Positions 24,156 to 33,827 of a stretch of 47,317 nucleotides of DNA are shown in pieces. Source of the stretch: Candidatus Zixiibacteriota bacterium (GTDB lineage Bacteria > RBG-13-66-14 > B26-G2 > WVWN01); NCBI GenBank assembly GCA_030613505.1, contig JAUWLW010000022.1, forward strand, positions 1-47,317, written 5' to 3'. The notes under the pieces are model-generated. The model saw only the letters and a program-made list of their open reading frames with translations, was not told the DNA's origin and did not search any database. Numbering within the stretch: the first letter of the stretch is position 1; every line of letters begins with the position of its first letter. The translations under genes were made by a program, and so were the position numbers.

Positions 24156-26195
24156 TTACTCCTTCAACCACTCTGGGACCGTATCCCCCGCGTTCTTATA
24201 ATCTGATACCGGCCGCGGCTTCGCGCTTTCGCCGTAGGTCTTATGTATTAACTTTACGATCTTCTCGTGGCCGGCGGCAGCGAGTGCCTCCTCCTGCTTT
24301 TCGAAATCCCTTCGTTTTACCTCGGCCCACTCCTCCCACTCCTCCCGAATACGGTTCACCAAGTGGCGGGTAAACTTCACTCTCTTAACCCTGAACCTCA
24401 CCGTTAACGGCGGCGTTTTATAATCCCGCTCGACGGCGCCGATATCCGCCCACCGCGTTACGCGCGACAAGACCGTCTGGTTTCGGTCGAGGTCGTAGTC
24501 TCCCTGATTTAAAATTACATATTCCTTTGGCTTGCTCTGCGCTGCTACTCGGAGGTATCTTATATACTTCCGGTAATGCTTCGTCTTAAAGCCGCGTTCT
24601 TTTGCTTCGCTCTTCAAGGAGTCGGCGACCCGTTTCAATACGCGGTGGTTTACGGGGTAGCCCCAAGCGCCGCCGTATGCCCGCGGGAATAAGTTTAACG
24701 ATCGTTCTTTACCTAGCACGCCGATCTCCTGGAGGAAAGCTAGGAATCGTGCGAATTTCGACTCGTAACCTTTCGGCGTAACTAACGCGACTTTACTCGA
24801 CCCCGGCGGCTTATCCCAAGCCACGAGGAGGCCGAGCGCGGGTATGGTGAACGCGTTGATAATGCCGTCGAGCGCGGGCGGCGAGGCTTGCCAGGATGCT
24901 CGGTCGCAATCCCCCGGCGTGAACAACGCCAACGCCTCAGCCCATTCGCCCTTAACGAGGTCGAACCCCCTACCTACGCGGCCGATCTGCTGCCAATATT
25001 CGCTAAGCGTCGGCCGCGGGTAGAAGTGGAGGACTGCCGGTATCTTATCGTAATCCATACCCATACCGAAAGCGCTCGTCGCGACGATAGCGCGGACTTG
25101 CCCGGATTCGGGTGACGCGTTTACGAAGAACTCCACCGACTTTTTCTTGGCCTCAGCGTTCATACCCCTGGACGCGTAGGGAAGGGCTCGTATTTCGCAC
25201 TTCGCCGAGCTCTCCCTCTCGAGCAACTCAGCTACCTCGTTCGCCTTCAACCGGGATTCCTTTTTAAGCTGCTCGATTACTTCATCCGGGATATCCTTTC
25301 CCTCCGGGTCACCCTCCACAGCTTCGTACGTGTATACAATAATCCGGCGCCTCACCACTTCGGGAAGAGGCCGGCAAGCTTGGCGCTCGAGGAATTTACG
25401 TGCGAGTAGGAGTTTCTCCTTCGTGTTGCGGCACTCCATAGCAGCTACGTAGATTTCCGGCCGCGACGCCGGCCCGCGGATTATATCCGCTTCGGGCAAC
25501 GCCGCCCTACCGCGGAAACCGAAGCGCTTAAAAATTTCTTGTCGTACCCGGTCATCCGCCGTCGCCGTAAGCATCACCTTTTGTATGGGTCTCTTGGCAC
25601 CCAACCGGCTCTCGACGTCGGCCAAGTGCTCCGCCGCCCACCAATACTCGGGCCGGAAGTCGTGGCCCCAATCCGAAACGCAATGAACCTCGTCCAAGAC
25701 TAACGGCCCGAGGTCCCTGCCGCTTCGGCGGACTTGGGTTATCAACCGTTCCTTAAACGCGTCGCTCTTTAACCGCTCCGGCGCAACTAACAACACGTGT
25801 ACCTTACCCGCTCCTATCCTCCGCCACACGTCGGCGCGGTCCTCGACGTCGGTATGTATCGCCGCGACCCAATTGTGCTTCTCGTCGAACTGAGTCATTA
25901 ACGCCCGCAACGGGCTTACCACTAAACTTACGCGAACGTCCCGTTGTAAGAACGCGGGTAATAGAAAGGCTAAAGACTTCCCGGACCCGGTTGCCATAAT
26001 ACCCAGGACCGACTCGCCGGTTAGGACCTTTAGCGTTAGGAGTTCCTGTTCGTCCGATTTGAAACCGGCGAACCCGAACTCCCGCTTCATAGCTTTAAGG
26101 ATATCGTTATGCTGGAATAGGTGGGAACCTACGTTATACGACTTCCGCCGTAAACTTTTTAAAGCTTCCGTATAGCCGTCAGTTCTCCGAGCCAT
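24156..26195 (-). CDS. RecQ-family SF2 DNA helicase
   Basis: 679 residues with SF2 helicase motifs: Walker A MATGSGKS (about 66), DEVH box in LVLDEVHCVSDWGHDFRPEYW (a RecQ signature, about 167), TATADD, and motif VI QQIGRVGRG (about 403). A large C-terminal region (about 420-679) has no recognised HRDC domain and ends in a charged coiled stretch. It follows the restriction subunit gene by 28 bases in the same direction, so it probably acts in the same defence system rather than in general repair. Confidence 0.85.
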   Translation of the reverse strand: MARRTDGYTEALKSLRRKSYNVGSHLFQHNDILKAMKREFGFAGFKSDEQELLTLKVLTGESVLGIMATGSGKSLAFLLPAFLQRDVRVSLVVSPLRALMTQFDEKHNWVAAIHTDVEDRADVWRRIGAGKVHVLLVAPERLKSDAFKERLITQVRRSGRDLGPLVLDEVHCVSDWGHDFRPEYWWAAEHLADVESRLGAKRPIQKVMLTATADDRVRQEIFKRFGFRGRAALPEADIIRGPASRPEIYVAAMECRNTKEKLLLARKFLERQACRPLPEVVRRRIIVYTYEAVEGDPEGKDIPDEVIEQLKKESRLKANEVAELLERESSAKCEIRALPYASRGMNAEAKKKSVEFFVNASPESGQVRAIVATSAFGMGMDYDKIPAVLHFYPRPTLSEYWQQIGRVGRGFDLVKGEWAEALALFTPGDCDRASWQASPPALDGIINAFTIPALGLLVAWDKPPGSSKVALVTPKGYESKFARFLAFLQEIGVLGKERSLNLFPRAYGGAWGYPVNHRVLKRVADSLKSEAKERGFKTKHYRKYIRYLRVAAQSKPKEYVILNQGDYDLDRNQTVLSRVTRWADIGAVERDYKTPPLTVRFRVKRVKFTRHLVNRIREEWEEWAEVKRRDFEKQEEALAAAGHEKIVKLIHKTYGESAKPRPVSDYKNAGDTVPEWLKE

Positions 26196-26223
26196 CTCGA
26201 CCCTCCGGATATTACTTAACTCT

Positions 26224-29013
26224 TCAACTTTCCGGCGTCATTTCCAGAATTTTCGCCAACGTCGCCGGGTCTCTACAAACTACGAAACGCCAACGGCCGA
26301 AGCCGCCATGGTGGTTAATCGCACGTTCCCAGCGCCTAGCGCCCGTTTCCTTAGCGCGGTCCTGTTCGGTCTCGAACCCTTTAACCTCCATTACGACGCT
26401 AATTTCCTCGTCGCCGTGGCGATACCGAATTACAAAGTCCGGCTTATAATTGTGGGTTACGCCCTGGTACTCGTACGGAATGTAGAAGTCGAGCCCTTCG
26501 TTCTTCACGTAGGATACGACCTCCGGCATCCGCTCTAGTTTGAACGCGGCGGAACGTTCCCACTTCACGTTGTCTAAGACAACGTGGCTCACGTGGCTTT
26601 TCGCCGTTTCGGCGCAAGGGCGGACGGTGCGGAACATCACCTCGCCGGTTGAACCGCGGGGCCGGAACCGCTCGATGCGCGGCAGGACCGGCGTCTCACC
26701 CGCCTCCGTATCCGGCTCGATGGCCGCGCATAACCGGTCTATTACGTCCTGCGAATAACGCCGTAACGCGAGCTCCTCTAGCGGTACGTCGCCTTTTACG
26801 CGAACCTTTTTCGCGACGTATTCTTCCACGATGCGGAGGACTTGCGGGAATAGAAACCGACGCGTTTCCTCGCTCAAGTTCGCGGTAATGGCCGCCGCGA
26901 TTTCGAACAACGTCCGCTGGAGGCGTTGCGCCTCGTGGAATTCGTCGCGGTCGTGGTCCCCCGAGGTACCGGGGCTTAGCAACCCGGCGGAACCTTCCCG
27001 CGTACCCGCGACGCCCGTTACGATCACCTCCGTCGGCTCGCGGCTCGGCTCTACGACGAGTTCGGGTAAAGCGTTAACGTCGGCTTTTACGAAGCGACGT
27101 ACGTCGTAGATATACCCCTCAACGCGCGGGAATTCGATAGTGAGGTTAGCCCGGTCTGGGAGCGCGCGAACCAACGTGGAGGGCGGCGGCGGTTTGACGT
27201 CGCCTCGCCCCCCGGCAACGGGGATAACCTGGAACGGAATGCCGTACACGTCCACGTACTCAACCGCGTCGGGGTCGCCGACTTCGTCGTAATTAGTACG
27301 GCGGAGGCCGCGACCCACGACCTGTTCACATAAGAGCTGAGAGGCGAAGGCTCGGATGCCCAGAATATGGGTGACGTTGTGCGCGTCCCAACCCTCGTTC
27401 AACATACCCACCGATACGACGCACCGTACCTGTTCGCCTGGCTCGCCCACCTTGCCGACCGTCGATACGACTTTCCGGAGGCGCTCCGCACGATCCTGTC
27501 GCGACTCACCTTCGACGACCTTTTCCGCCTCGTCGAGGAGGCGGGTGTCGATGCGGACCGTGGGTTGGTAGCCGTCCTCGTCCGCAAGTTCGGCGAGGAT
27601 CTTACCCGACTTAATGTGTTCGGCGATTGCCTCCGACAACTTCGTATTGTCGCAAACGACGATGAGGGCGGGGGGTACCGGGAATTCATCTTTACGCCAC
27701 TTCTCGAACAGCTCCTTCCACGACGACGCCAACGTCGCGAGCGCGCCCTCTACTTCGCGCAGTACCGCCTCCGGCTTCGCGCCGCGGGCGCGTGTACGCC
27801 GCTCGGAGGCGTGGAGCCGTTCCATAATCCAGGGCCAGACGTGGAAGTAGCGCGGGATGGGGTCGCCGGAGTCATCGGCCACCGGGATGCGAGGTATTTT
27901 TACGAGGCCGGACTCGATCGCATCGACTAAGCCGAAGTCCGACACCACCCACGGGAGTGGTTTGCCCTCGCGCCGGTCGCCCTTGAGGTAGTACGGCGTC
28001 GCCGAGAAGTCCAGACAGTGATTGACGCCGCGTTCGGCGTTTATCGCGTCCAGGCCGCCGACCCACACTGTCGCCGTGCGCTCCTCCTGCTCGACCTCCT
28101 TACGCTCCGCCGCGGTCATCTTGGGGAGCTTCTCTTGCTTGTCCTCGGGCGGCGGCGCCGGCCGATAGGCGTGATGGGCTTCGTCGTTGACGACGAGGAT
28201 GTTCTCCTTGCGGCCGAGGCCCTTGAGGACGCGGTTCACGAACGCCCGGTCGCTCTCCCGGCCGCGCTTCACGACGCCGCGCTTGTCGGTATCGTCGTCG
28301 CGGAGGAAGATGTGCCAGTTCGTTACGAGGTAGCGGCCTTTACCCAGCGCCTCCAGGTACGAGCGCGGGACCAGATCGAAATGCTCGTAGTAGTTGTTGT
28401 CGTCGGAGGGGAGGAGAACTTGAAGCCGCTCCTTGATCGTGAGGTTGGGGCAGACGATGAGAACGGCGTCCGAGAAGCGGCGGTCCTGGCGGTTGAAGAC
28501 TTTGTTCAACACGGACCAGGCGACGAGCATCGCCATTACGACGGTCTTGCCCGAGCCGGTCGCCATCTTGCAGGCGTAGCGCGTAAGGGCGCGGTATCCC
28601 TCCTCGAGCGGCTCGTCCGGCGGGACGCCGAGCGCCCGGCCGCGGTCGCCGGCGACTTCGACGAGCCAGATAACCGTCTCCGCCGCTTCGCGCTGGCAGA
28701 AGAACAGGCGGCGCTCGCGCTCCGTCGCCGGCCGGTTCCAGTATTCCAGCAGCTCCCGGGTGACGCGCGTGACGCTCGGGTAGCCTGCGTTGCGCCACTC
28801 GCCCACGAGCGTCCGGATATGATTGGCGAGGTCGAGGCCGACGAACTCCTCCGCGGCCAGGGCGCCCGCCCGGGCCGCGGTCCGGGGGTTGTAGTAGTAC
28901 CCGGCGGGGCGACGGCCCTCGACGAGCTCCGGACCCCCCTCGCCGAAGGCGTAGTGTTGAGTCGGCTCCTCGAAGGGGTCGTTGATTATCGGCTTATCGA
29001 CGACGTTGCGCAT
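26224..29013 (-). CDS. Restriction helicase-nuclease subunit (BPTD_3080/type III Res-like)
   Basis: 929 residues. The start INDPFEEPTQHYAF...VEGRRPAGYY is characteristic of BPTD_3080-type restriction enzymes. Helicase motifs: Walker A MATGSGKT (about 150), DEAH in VVNDEAHHAY (about 276), DFSATPYYLKG, and QVVGRGLRR. The C-terminus has a PD-(D/E)xK nuclease: YKPDFVIRY (about 857) and VVMEVKG (about 876). It should translocate on and cut unmodified DNA together with the methyltransferase at 29900-32620. The 5' two-thirds of the gene is much GC-richer than the 3' third. Confidence 0.85.
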   Translation of the reverse strand: MRNVVDKPIINDPFEEPTQHYAFGEGGPELVEGRRPAGYYYNPRTAARAGALAAEEFVGLDLANHIRTLVGEWRNAGYPSVTRVTRELLEYWNRPATERERRLFFCQREAAETVIWLVEVAGDRGRALGVPPDEPLEEGYRALTRYACKMATGSGKTVVMAMLVAWSVLNKVFNRQDRRFSDAVLIVCPNLTIKERLQVLLPSDDNNYYEHFDLVPRSYLEALGKGRYLVTNWHIFLRDDDTDKRGVVKRGRESDRAFVNRVLKGLGRKENILVVNDEAHHAYRPAPPPEDKQEKLPKMTAAERKEVEQEERTATVWVGGLDAINAERGVNHCLDFSATPYYLKGDRREGKPLPWVVSDFGLVDAIESGLVKIPRIPVADDSGDPIPRYFHVWPWIMERLHASERRTRARGAKPEAVLREVEGALATLASSWKELFEKWRKDEFPVPPALIVVCDNTKLSEAIAEHIKSGKILAELADEDGYQPTVRIDTRLLDEAEKVVEGESRQDRAERLRKVVSTVGKVGEPGEQVRCVVSVGMLNEGWDAHNVTHILGIRAFASQLLCEQVVGRGLRRTNYDEVGDPDAVEYVDVYGIPFQVIPVAGGRGDVKPPPPSTLVRALPDRANLTIEFPRVEGYIYDVRRFVKADVNALPELVVEPSREPTEVIVTGVAGTREGSAGLLSPGTSGDHDRDEFHEAQRLQRTLFEIAAAITANLSEETRRFLFPQVLRIVEEYVAKKVRVKGDVPLEELALRRYSQDVIDRLCAAIEPDTEAGETPVLPRIERFRPRGSTGEVMFRTVRPCAETAKSHVSHVVLDNVKWERSAAFKLERMPEVVSYVKNEGLDFYIPYEYQGVTHNYKPDFVIRYRHGDEEISVVMEVKGFETEQDRAKETGARRWERAINHHGGFGRWRFVVCRDPATLAKILEMTPES

Positions 29014-29027
29014 ACGTTCATCCGGTT

Positions 29028-29903
29028 TTATCGCAGCCAGGTTTTTTCGAGGATTGAGAGCGAAACGACGTATTCGTTTACCATCTCTCTCGCTAACCCC
29101 TCATCCCCGCGCCTCAATTCATCCACTGCGCGGTAAAAACGGATTTTTGATTCCGCAACTTGGGAGGCAAAGAACCACGCTCCCTGGTTGAATAACTCGG
29201 GGGACACGCCGTGCTCAAGCGAATGCTTAACGATATACGTACTTATTACTCGGTTAGTCGGTCGTCGCGACGGGACTAAAACCTTGCCGATGCGTTCTAT
29301 CCACCTATCTACTGGTTGCAGTAGTTCCCTTTCAAAGTCCGGTTCATAATCTACCAAACCATCCAATAGGTTATAGTAACTGGCCACATCTTCCAGGAAT
29401 AACGAGGCGATTTTTGGACCCACGCCGTTAACGGTGTTCAACTTCGAGTAGGCTTCGCGAACTTTCCGCCGTTCTATTCGCGATTTAATAAACCCGATAA
29501 TCGTTTCGTTGTCGTTAGGGCGAAACACGTCTAGGAGAGAAACCTTTGCTTTGTACGATCCCCTTTGTTTACTCTTGGGCTTCGGTCGCTTTGGGGCTAA
29601 GGGGTCGGTTTTGGGATTCGGTTCCGTATCGTGCTTTTTTAGTATCGCCTCGTGTCCCCTCCAGACCGTATCTACGTTTAGGTCGGAGGCCGTAAATATT
29701 GCCTCGGACGCCGCGTCCGGGTAATCCGGAACGTCTATTTGCCGTTTGTACGCGTAAAGACCTAAAAATATTGAAAGCGCCGCCCGATGATCGCTTAGTG
29801 GTTCTTTCCCCTTCGCAAACCGCTTCCACCCCGTTTGGAACATTTGAGCCCGGTACAAACGGCCGACGTCGGCGAAGAACTCAAACAGGTCTCGTTCGCT
29901 CAT
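29028..29903 (-). CDS. Helix-hairpin-helix protein between Mod and Res
   Basis: 291 residues, family not recognised. A helix-hairpin-helix motif (NTVNGVGPKIASLFLED, about 157-173) resembles the DNA-binding hairpin of DNA glycosylases, but no glycosylase catalytic signature is obvious. A basic linker (PKRPKPKSKQRG) precedes it. Its ATG overlaps the methyltransferase stop (ATGA), and it is followed by the restriction subunit after 14 bases. The conserved slot suggests a third subunit of the system. It is more AT-rich than both neighbours. Confidence 0.7.
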   Translation of the reverse strand: MSERDLFEFFADVGRLYRAQMFQTGWKRFAKGKEPLSDHRAALSIFLGLYAYKRQIDVPDYPDAASEAIFTASDLNVDTVWRGHEAILKKHDTEPNPKTDPLAPKRPKPKSKQRGSYKAKVSLLDVFRPNDNETIIGFIKSRIERRKVREAYSKLNTVNGVGPKIASLFLEDVASYYNLLDGLVDYEPDFERELLQPVDRWIERIGKVLVPSRRPTNRVISTYIVKHSLEHGVSPELFNQGAWFFASQVAESKIRFYRAVDELRRGDEGLAREMVNEYVVSLSILEKTWLR

Positions 29904-32620
29904 TTCTTCCCCTTCAACTCCACTACCTTAATAACCTCGTTACCGCGGAAGTCGATGACCTTCACGGCGACGCGGCCGTGCTCGCCCGGGTGGAAGGGCG
30001 CCGACTTCGTGCCGCGCATCCGGGCGAACGCCTCCTCGTCGATGACGCCGCGCAGCGCCCGGCTGAGCTTGCCCCACGGGTTCTCGCCGCCCGGGAAGAA
30101 CGCCTGGCACACGCAGAGGGTCCGGCCGTCGTAGTCGTGGTCCAGGAACCAGGCGGCGACGTCCCGGCCGCGCGAGGACTTGACCTCGCCTGTCGTCGGG
30201 TCGTAGGTGTCGACGCCGCGGAGCTCGGCCACCCAGGTCTTGCCGTGGCTGGAGTGCACGTTCACGTCGGGCTGGCCGAAGACGGTGAAGAGCTGGCTGC
30301 CGCGCGTCGTCTTGAGGAGGTCGCCGACGAGGACGTCCGGGCAGACGTTGGCGAGCTCCAGGCGGAGACCCGGCCGCGGCTGGCTCTCGACGAAGGTCGT
30401 CACCTCGGCCTCGAAGCCGAAGCCTGCTAAGACGAGCAGGCCGTAGCCGCCGGCCGCCGCCTCGCGGATCGCCTCCTCCACCTGGTGTAGCGTGACCGGG
30501 CCGTAGCGCGGGCCGAAGGAGAAGACGACGAGCTGTTTGTCGCCGTTCACCGCGACCTCGGCCTCGGCGTGCAGGAAGCCGCCCGACTTCACCGCCCTTA
30601 TCCCCGGGACGTCGAGCTTCTTGCCGCCGGGGAAGGTGACGCCGTCCTTACGGAGGAGCTCGACGAGGGTCGCGACGTGGTCGCCGGCCGGGTCGGCGAC
30701 GCGGCCTTCGCCCCGGCCGCGCCGGCTGAGGTCGTCGTCTCGCGCGCCCGGCGCCAGGGCGCCCGCCGGGACCTCCGTGCCGGCGGGGACGGGTATCCCC
30801 TCGACGGTGTACGGGCCTGCAACGCGGACGACATTTTTCTCGACTTCGGGCCGGTCGTAGAGCGTCTCCTGCGGCGCGGCCCGGGCTATCTCGTCGTCGA
30901 TCGCTTTTTGACGTTTGCGGCGGCCGGCCCACCACTTCTCGTGGAGTTTCTTCGCTTCCGGGGGCCAGTCCGCCGCGGCCTCGCGCGGGACCTCCCACTC
31001 CTCCCACTTCTGCTTGAGCAGCTTATTTAACTTGGCACGCAGTGACTCGAGCTCGAGCTGGTGCTCCTCGTGGATCTCGTCTATCTTCGGGTTCTGCGCG
31101 ATGGACTTGAGCATGACGTGGGGGACCGTCTTATAGATGAAGCCGCCCCGCGGCCCCTGGTCCGGGTTGGCGAGGTTGTAGTAGTCGAACTTCGCGGTGA
31201 GGAGGCGCTGGCGGGCGAGGTTTAGGGCGACGCGGGAGGTGTCGCAGGTTATCCAGCGGCGGCCCCACTTCTCGGCGCACCAGGCCGTCGTCCCGGAGCC
31301 GCACGTCGGGTCGAGGACCAGGTCGCCGGGGTCCGTGGTCATCAGGATACAGCGTTCGATTACTTTTTCGTTTGTTTGGACTACGAAAACTTTCGGTGAA
31401 GTGAAGCTACCCGTAGTCGTATCCGTCCAGATATTACCGATCCCGGCGTAGGGGAAATCTTCGGCAAACCTTCGGTATTGAATACTATTACGGGCTACGT
31501 GTACCCGTCCAGAATATGCTAACCTATTCATTCCCTCGGGGTAATTCGCCTTCCAATGCGAATTAGCGGAAGGTGTATATACTTTCCCTTCGAATGCGAA
31601 CGGTTGCGGTTCACGCGTACCGCCTTGAGACGCGAGGTCTCCAGGTTTATAAAGACGGGCGTTTTTCCGTAGAGGTTCTTCCCCGTTAATTTCTTTTGAG
31701 GTAACGCCCCGGTAATTACCGTCTGGTAATAAAACCCATCCGGCTTTACCTTCCCCTAATCTTATATCTTGTTTGGATTGGAGTTTATTTACTTCGAGAT
31801 ATGTTTTATCTTTTGCATACCATAAGAGGAAGTCCCCCAGCGTTGCTATAGTCGTTGTCTCGAATCCTAGAGTGGTTTGGAATACGATAACGCTTATTAG
31901 GTTCCCTTTACCGAAAACTTCATCCATAACTTCTTTAACGTGGTGTAAATTCTCGTCGTTTATCTGCACGAAGATCGAGCCGGAGTCAGCGAGGAGGTCG
32001 CGGGCGAGGAGGAGGCGGTCGCGGAGGTAGGTGAGGTAGGAGTGGATGCCGAGGGTCCAGGTGTCGCGGTAGGCCTTGATCTGCTCGGGCTCGCGGGTGA
32101 GGGAGTCGTCCTTGCCGTCGCGGACGTCGCGCGAGGCCATCGACGGCTGGAAGTTGGAGTTGTAGCCGACGCCGTAGGGCGGGTCTACGTAGATCATCTG
32201 GACCTTGCCGGCCATCAGCTCGCGTTCCAACAGCGAGTTCATCACCACCAGCGAGTCGCCCAGGATCAAGCGGTTGGCCCAGTCCACGTCGTGCTGGTAG
32301 AACTTGACGGCGTCGCCCAGCGGCAGGTCCTCCGCGGCGAAGAGCTCGCGCTGGACGTCCTCGCGCCGGGCCGCCCGGAGTATCGCCTTCGAGCTGACGC
32401 GCTCGTGGATGTGCAGCGGGACCGTATCCACCTCAAACGAGAGGTGCTCGGCCTTCCCGGCCCACACGAGCTGGGGATCGAGGTGGGGGTCGTAGGCGTA
32501 CGTCTTGCGCTCGGGGGCGTATACGTCGTAGCCGGCCAGGCCGGCCTCCGGGTTGTTGGGCCGCTTCTCGTCGTGGCGGTAGTCGTCTATCTCGACATTC
32601 TTCTTCTTGCGGCGTGGCAT
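29900..32620 (-). CDS. Type III-like adenine DNA methyltransferase (Mod)
   Basis: 906 residues. Motif IV DPPYGVGYN is at about 146-154 and motif I-like DPTCGSGTT at about 435-443, the beta-class order of N6-adenine (or N4-cytosine) methyltransferases with DPPY favouring adenine. Between them the target-recognition region (about residues 217-425, bases 31345-31970) is clearly AT-richer than both flanks. The C-terminal third is an extra domain that may bind the other subunits. It should protect host sites from the nuclease at 26224-29013. Confidence 0.9.
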   Translation of the reverse strand: MPRRKKKNVEIDDYRHDEKRPNNPEAGLAGYDVYAPERKTYAYDPHLDPQLVWAGKAEHLSFEVDTVPLHIHERVSSKAILRAARREDVQRELFAAEDLPLGDAVKFYQHDVDWANRLILGDSLVVMNSLLERELMAGKVQMIYVDPPYGVGYNSNFQPSMASRDVRDGKDDSLTREPEQIKAYRDTWTLGIHSYLTYLRDRLLLARDLLADSGSIFVQINDENLHHVKEVMDEVFGKGNLISVIVFQTTLGFETTTIATLGDFLLWYAKDKTYLEVNKLQSKQDIRLGEGKAGWVLLPDGNYRGVTSKEINGEEPLRKNARLYKPGDLASQGGTREPQPFAFEGKVYTPSANSHWKANYPEGMNRLAYSGRVHVARNSIQYRRFAEDFPYAGIGNIWTDTTTGSFTSPKVFVVQTNEKVIERCILMTTDPGDLVLDPTCGSGTTAWCAEKWGRRWITCDTSRVALNLARQRLLTAKFDYYNLANPDQGPRGGFIYKTVPHVMLKSIAQNPKIDEIHEEHQLELESLRAKLNKLLKQKWEEWEVPREAAADWPPEAKKLHEKWWAGRRKRQKAIDDEIARAAPQETLYDRPEVEKNVVRVAGPYTVEGIPVPAGTEVPAGALAPGARDDDLSRRGRGEGRVADPAGDHVATLVELLRKDGVTFPGGKKLDVPGIRAVKSGGFLHAEAEVAVNGDKQLVVFSFGPRYGPVTLHQVEEAIREAAAGGYGLLVLAGFGFEAEVTTFVESQPRPGLRLELANVCPDVLVGDLLKTTRGSQLFTVFGQPDVNVHSSHGKTWVAELRGVDTYDPTTGEVKSSRGRDVAAWFLDHDYDGRTLCVCQAFFPGGENPWGKLSRALRGVIDEEAFARMRGTKSAPFHPGEHGRVAVKVIDFRGNEVIKVVELKGKK
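31345..31970 (-). other. AT-rich target-recognition segment inside the methyltransferase
   Basis: Base composition drops abruptly on entering this segment and rises again on leaving it, without breaking the frame. It falls between the DPPY and DPTCGSG motifs, where beta-class Mod proteins keep the target-recognition domain. This looks like a swapped specificity cassette. Confidence 0.55.
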
Positions 32621-32781
32621 ATATACAGCTCCCTAGGAAGATACGAATTCACGTAGGTCTTCAATACTATTTGAAATATCGAACGCTGAATATCGCTAGC
32701 GGGGCTGGCTACGCCCACTCGACTCGTATGCGTTCCACGGTTCTAATGTTGTATGGATACAAATTAAAGGGAATAACGGTG

Positions 32782-33267
32782 CTACCGAGAAATATCTTTT
32801 AATATTCCTCCTAAGAATTCCGATATTACACTTTGTATTTCTTCCGCGAAACCTTCGCCACTTAAATCAATAACTCTTCGTTTGTCCCGACAAGATATCT
32901 CTAAGTCGAAGCCTGGTCTACTTGCGTTTAAAACTGGGTCGAACGCGATGTCCTCGCCTGTAGGCCCAGAACCTACGGTAAAAACCTGCATATGGCATCT
33001 TTTGAGCGGAAACCCGATCTTCTCCGATTCTAGGTAAGTGTCGTTTTCACTGACGGGCGCGGTTATCCGACCCTTTTCAAGTTTCGTACTAATTCCGTCA
33101 ATCGCCCCCCGGACTTCCGCGAACCGCGAGTTATATTCCGAGCCGGCTTCTTTTAAAGGGTGTTGCTTTCGCTTTTCTTCCGCCAGGGCTTTCGCCTCAG
33201 CTTCTTGAAGCTCTTTATTTCTGGCCGTTAGCTTGTTTATAACTTCGTCTAATTCGTCCGTACCCAT
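32782..33267 (-). CDS. Unrecognised coiled-coil protein of the defence island
   Basis: 161 residues from ATG 33267, six bases after GAGGAGG. The first 45 residues form a charged coiled coil (LTARNKELQEAEAKALAEEKR); the rest contains LKRCHMQVFTVG and CRDKRRVIDLSGEGF. No family recognised. It has its own strong promoter and a leader hairpin shared with the RecD-like helicase gene, so the two are likely co-regulated. Confidence 0.65.
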   Translation of the reverse strand: MGTDELDEVINKLTARNKELQEAEAKALAEEKRKQHPLKEAGSEYNSRFAEVRGAIDGISTKLEKGRITAPVSENDTYLESEKIGFPLKRCHMQVFTVGSGPTGEDIAFDPVLNASRPGFDLEISCRDKRRVIDLSGEGFAEEIQSVISEFLGGILKDISR

Positions 33268-33471
33268 ATTAAGCCTCCTCGGATTACGTTATTATTTGCG
33301 GTCCTTGGTACTACACGCAAACCTTTAACGCTGATCGAGTCGCCTGCCGCTTCGGGTTTATTGATCACAAACGTCGAAGTATTTATCGAAAAAGCAAACT
33401 CGTTTCGAATCTCCCATCTCCGTACTGTCCGTAGTGACCGGGACGCTAGTGTACGCCGAGGACGCCCGTGA

Positions 33472-33508
33472 TAAAAACCACCGCCCTCGGCCTGCGCCGG
33501 CGGGCGGC
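33472..33508 (-). terminator. Leader hairpin of copy 1 of the duplicated cassette
   Basis: Minus strand GCCGCCC...GGGCGGTGG followed by TTTTTAT. It would stop or pause transcripts about 100 bases after the promoter at 33573-33601 and before the gene at 33267. Confidence 0.6.
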
Positions 33509-33572
33509 TACGCGGAGTTACCTCCGTTTTTTTCTCGTTCCCGTTCTCGCTCCTCCCTGTTTCCATATCCTC

Positions 33573-33601
33573 ATTTTAATCGCCGTGGCGGCCTAAGTCA
33601 A
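33573..33601 (-). promoter_or_regulatory. Promoter, cassette copy 1
   Basis: Minus strand: TTGACT (33601-33596), 17-base spacer, TAAAAT (33578-33573). A conserved block CAGGGAGGAGCGAGA follows at 33559-33545. Confidence 0.7.
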
Positions 33602-33614
33602 GGGTTAGCGTCCG

Positions 33615-33827
33615 GTGCGTACGCTCGGCGGCGGTGCGCCGCTCGCCGCCAGGAACCCCCTGGCCTACTTTGGCCCACCGCTAGGATCGACGCAAAACGC
33701 GTTTGCGTGTCGTGATACCCCGGGCGCGCTGGGCGCGTTAAACGGCGCGAAATCGCCTCCAACGTTTTCGGAGTACGACGGGCGGCGGCCCCGGACGCCG
33801 GCCTTTACGCCCCGAAGACCTCCTTGA
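33615..33827 (+). CDS. Small protein of the RNPLAxFG family, copy A
   Basis: A GTG-started frame of 70 codons. Its middle part (33643-33785) matches the small protein at 46726-46923: AARNPLAxFG, an N-x-F pair, DTPGxLG and GAKS. Between the copies several conserved residues use different synonymous codons (Arg, Asp, Pro, Gly, Leu), which argues for selection on the protein. No ribosome site is obvious and the 3' part overlaps the end of the helicase gene on the other strand, so exact ends are unsure. Confidence 0.4.
   Translation: MRTLGGGAPLAARNPLAYFGPPLGSTQNAFACRDTPGALGALNGAKSPPTFSEYDGRRPRTPAFTPRRPP

Noticed and set aside
28018-29136. Long plus-strand frame of 372 codons opposite the restriction subunit
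   Set aside because: It is antisense to a gene with clear helicase motifs; composition is the mirror of GC-rich codons and no domain is visible.
33249-33566. 105-codon minus-strand frame over the cassette leader
   Set aside because: It covers the conserved promoter block and hairpin shared with 37604-37737, whose frames do not match, so the conservation is not coding.
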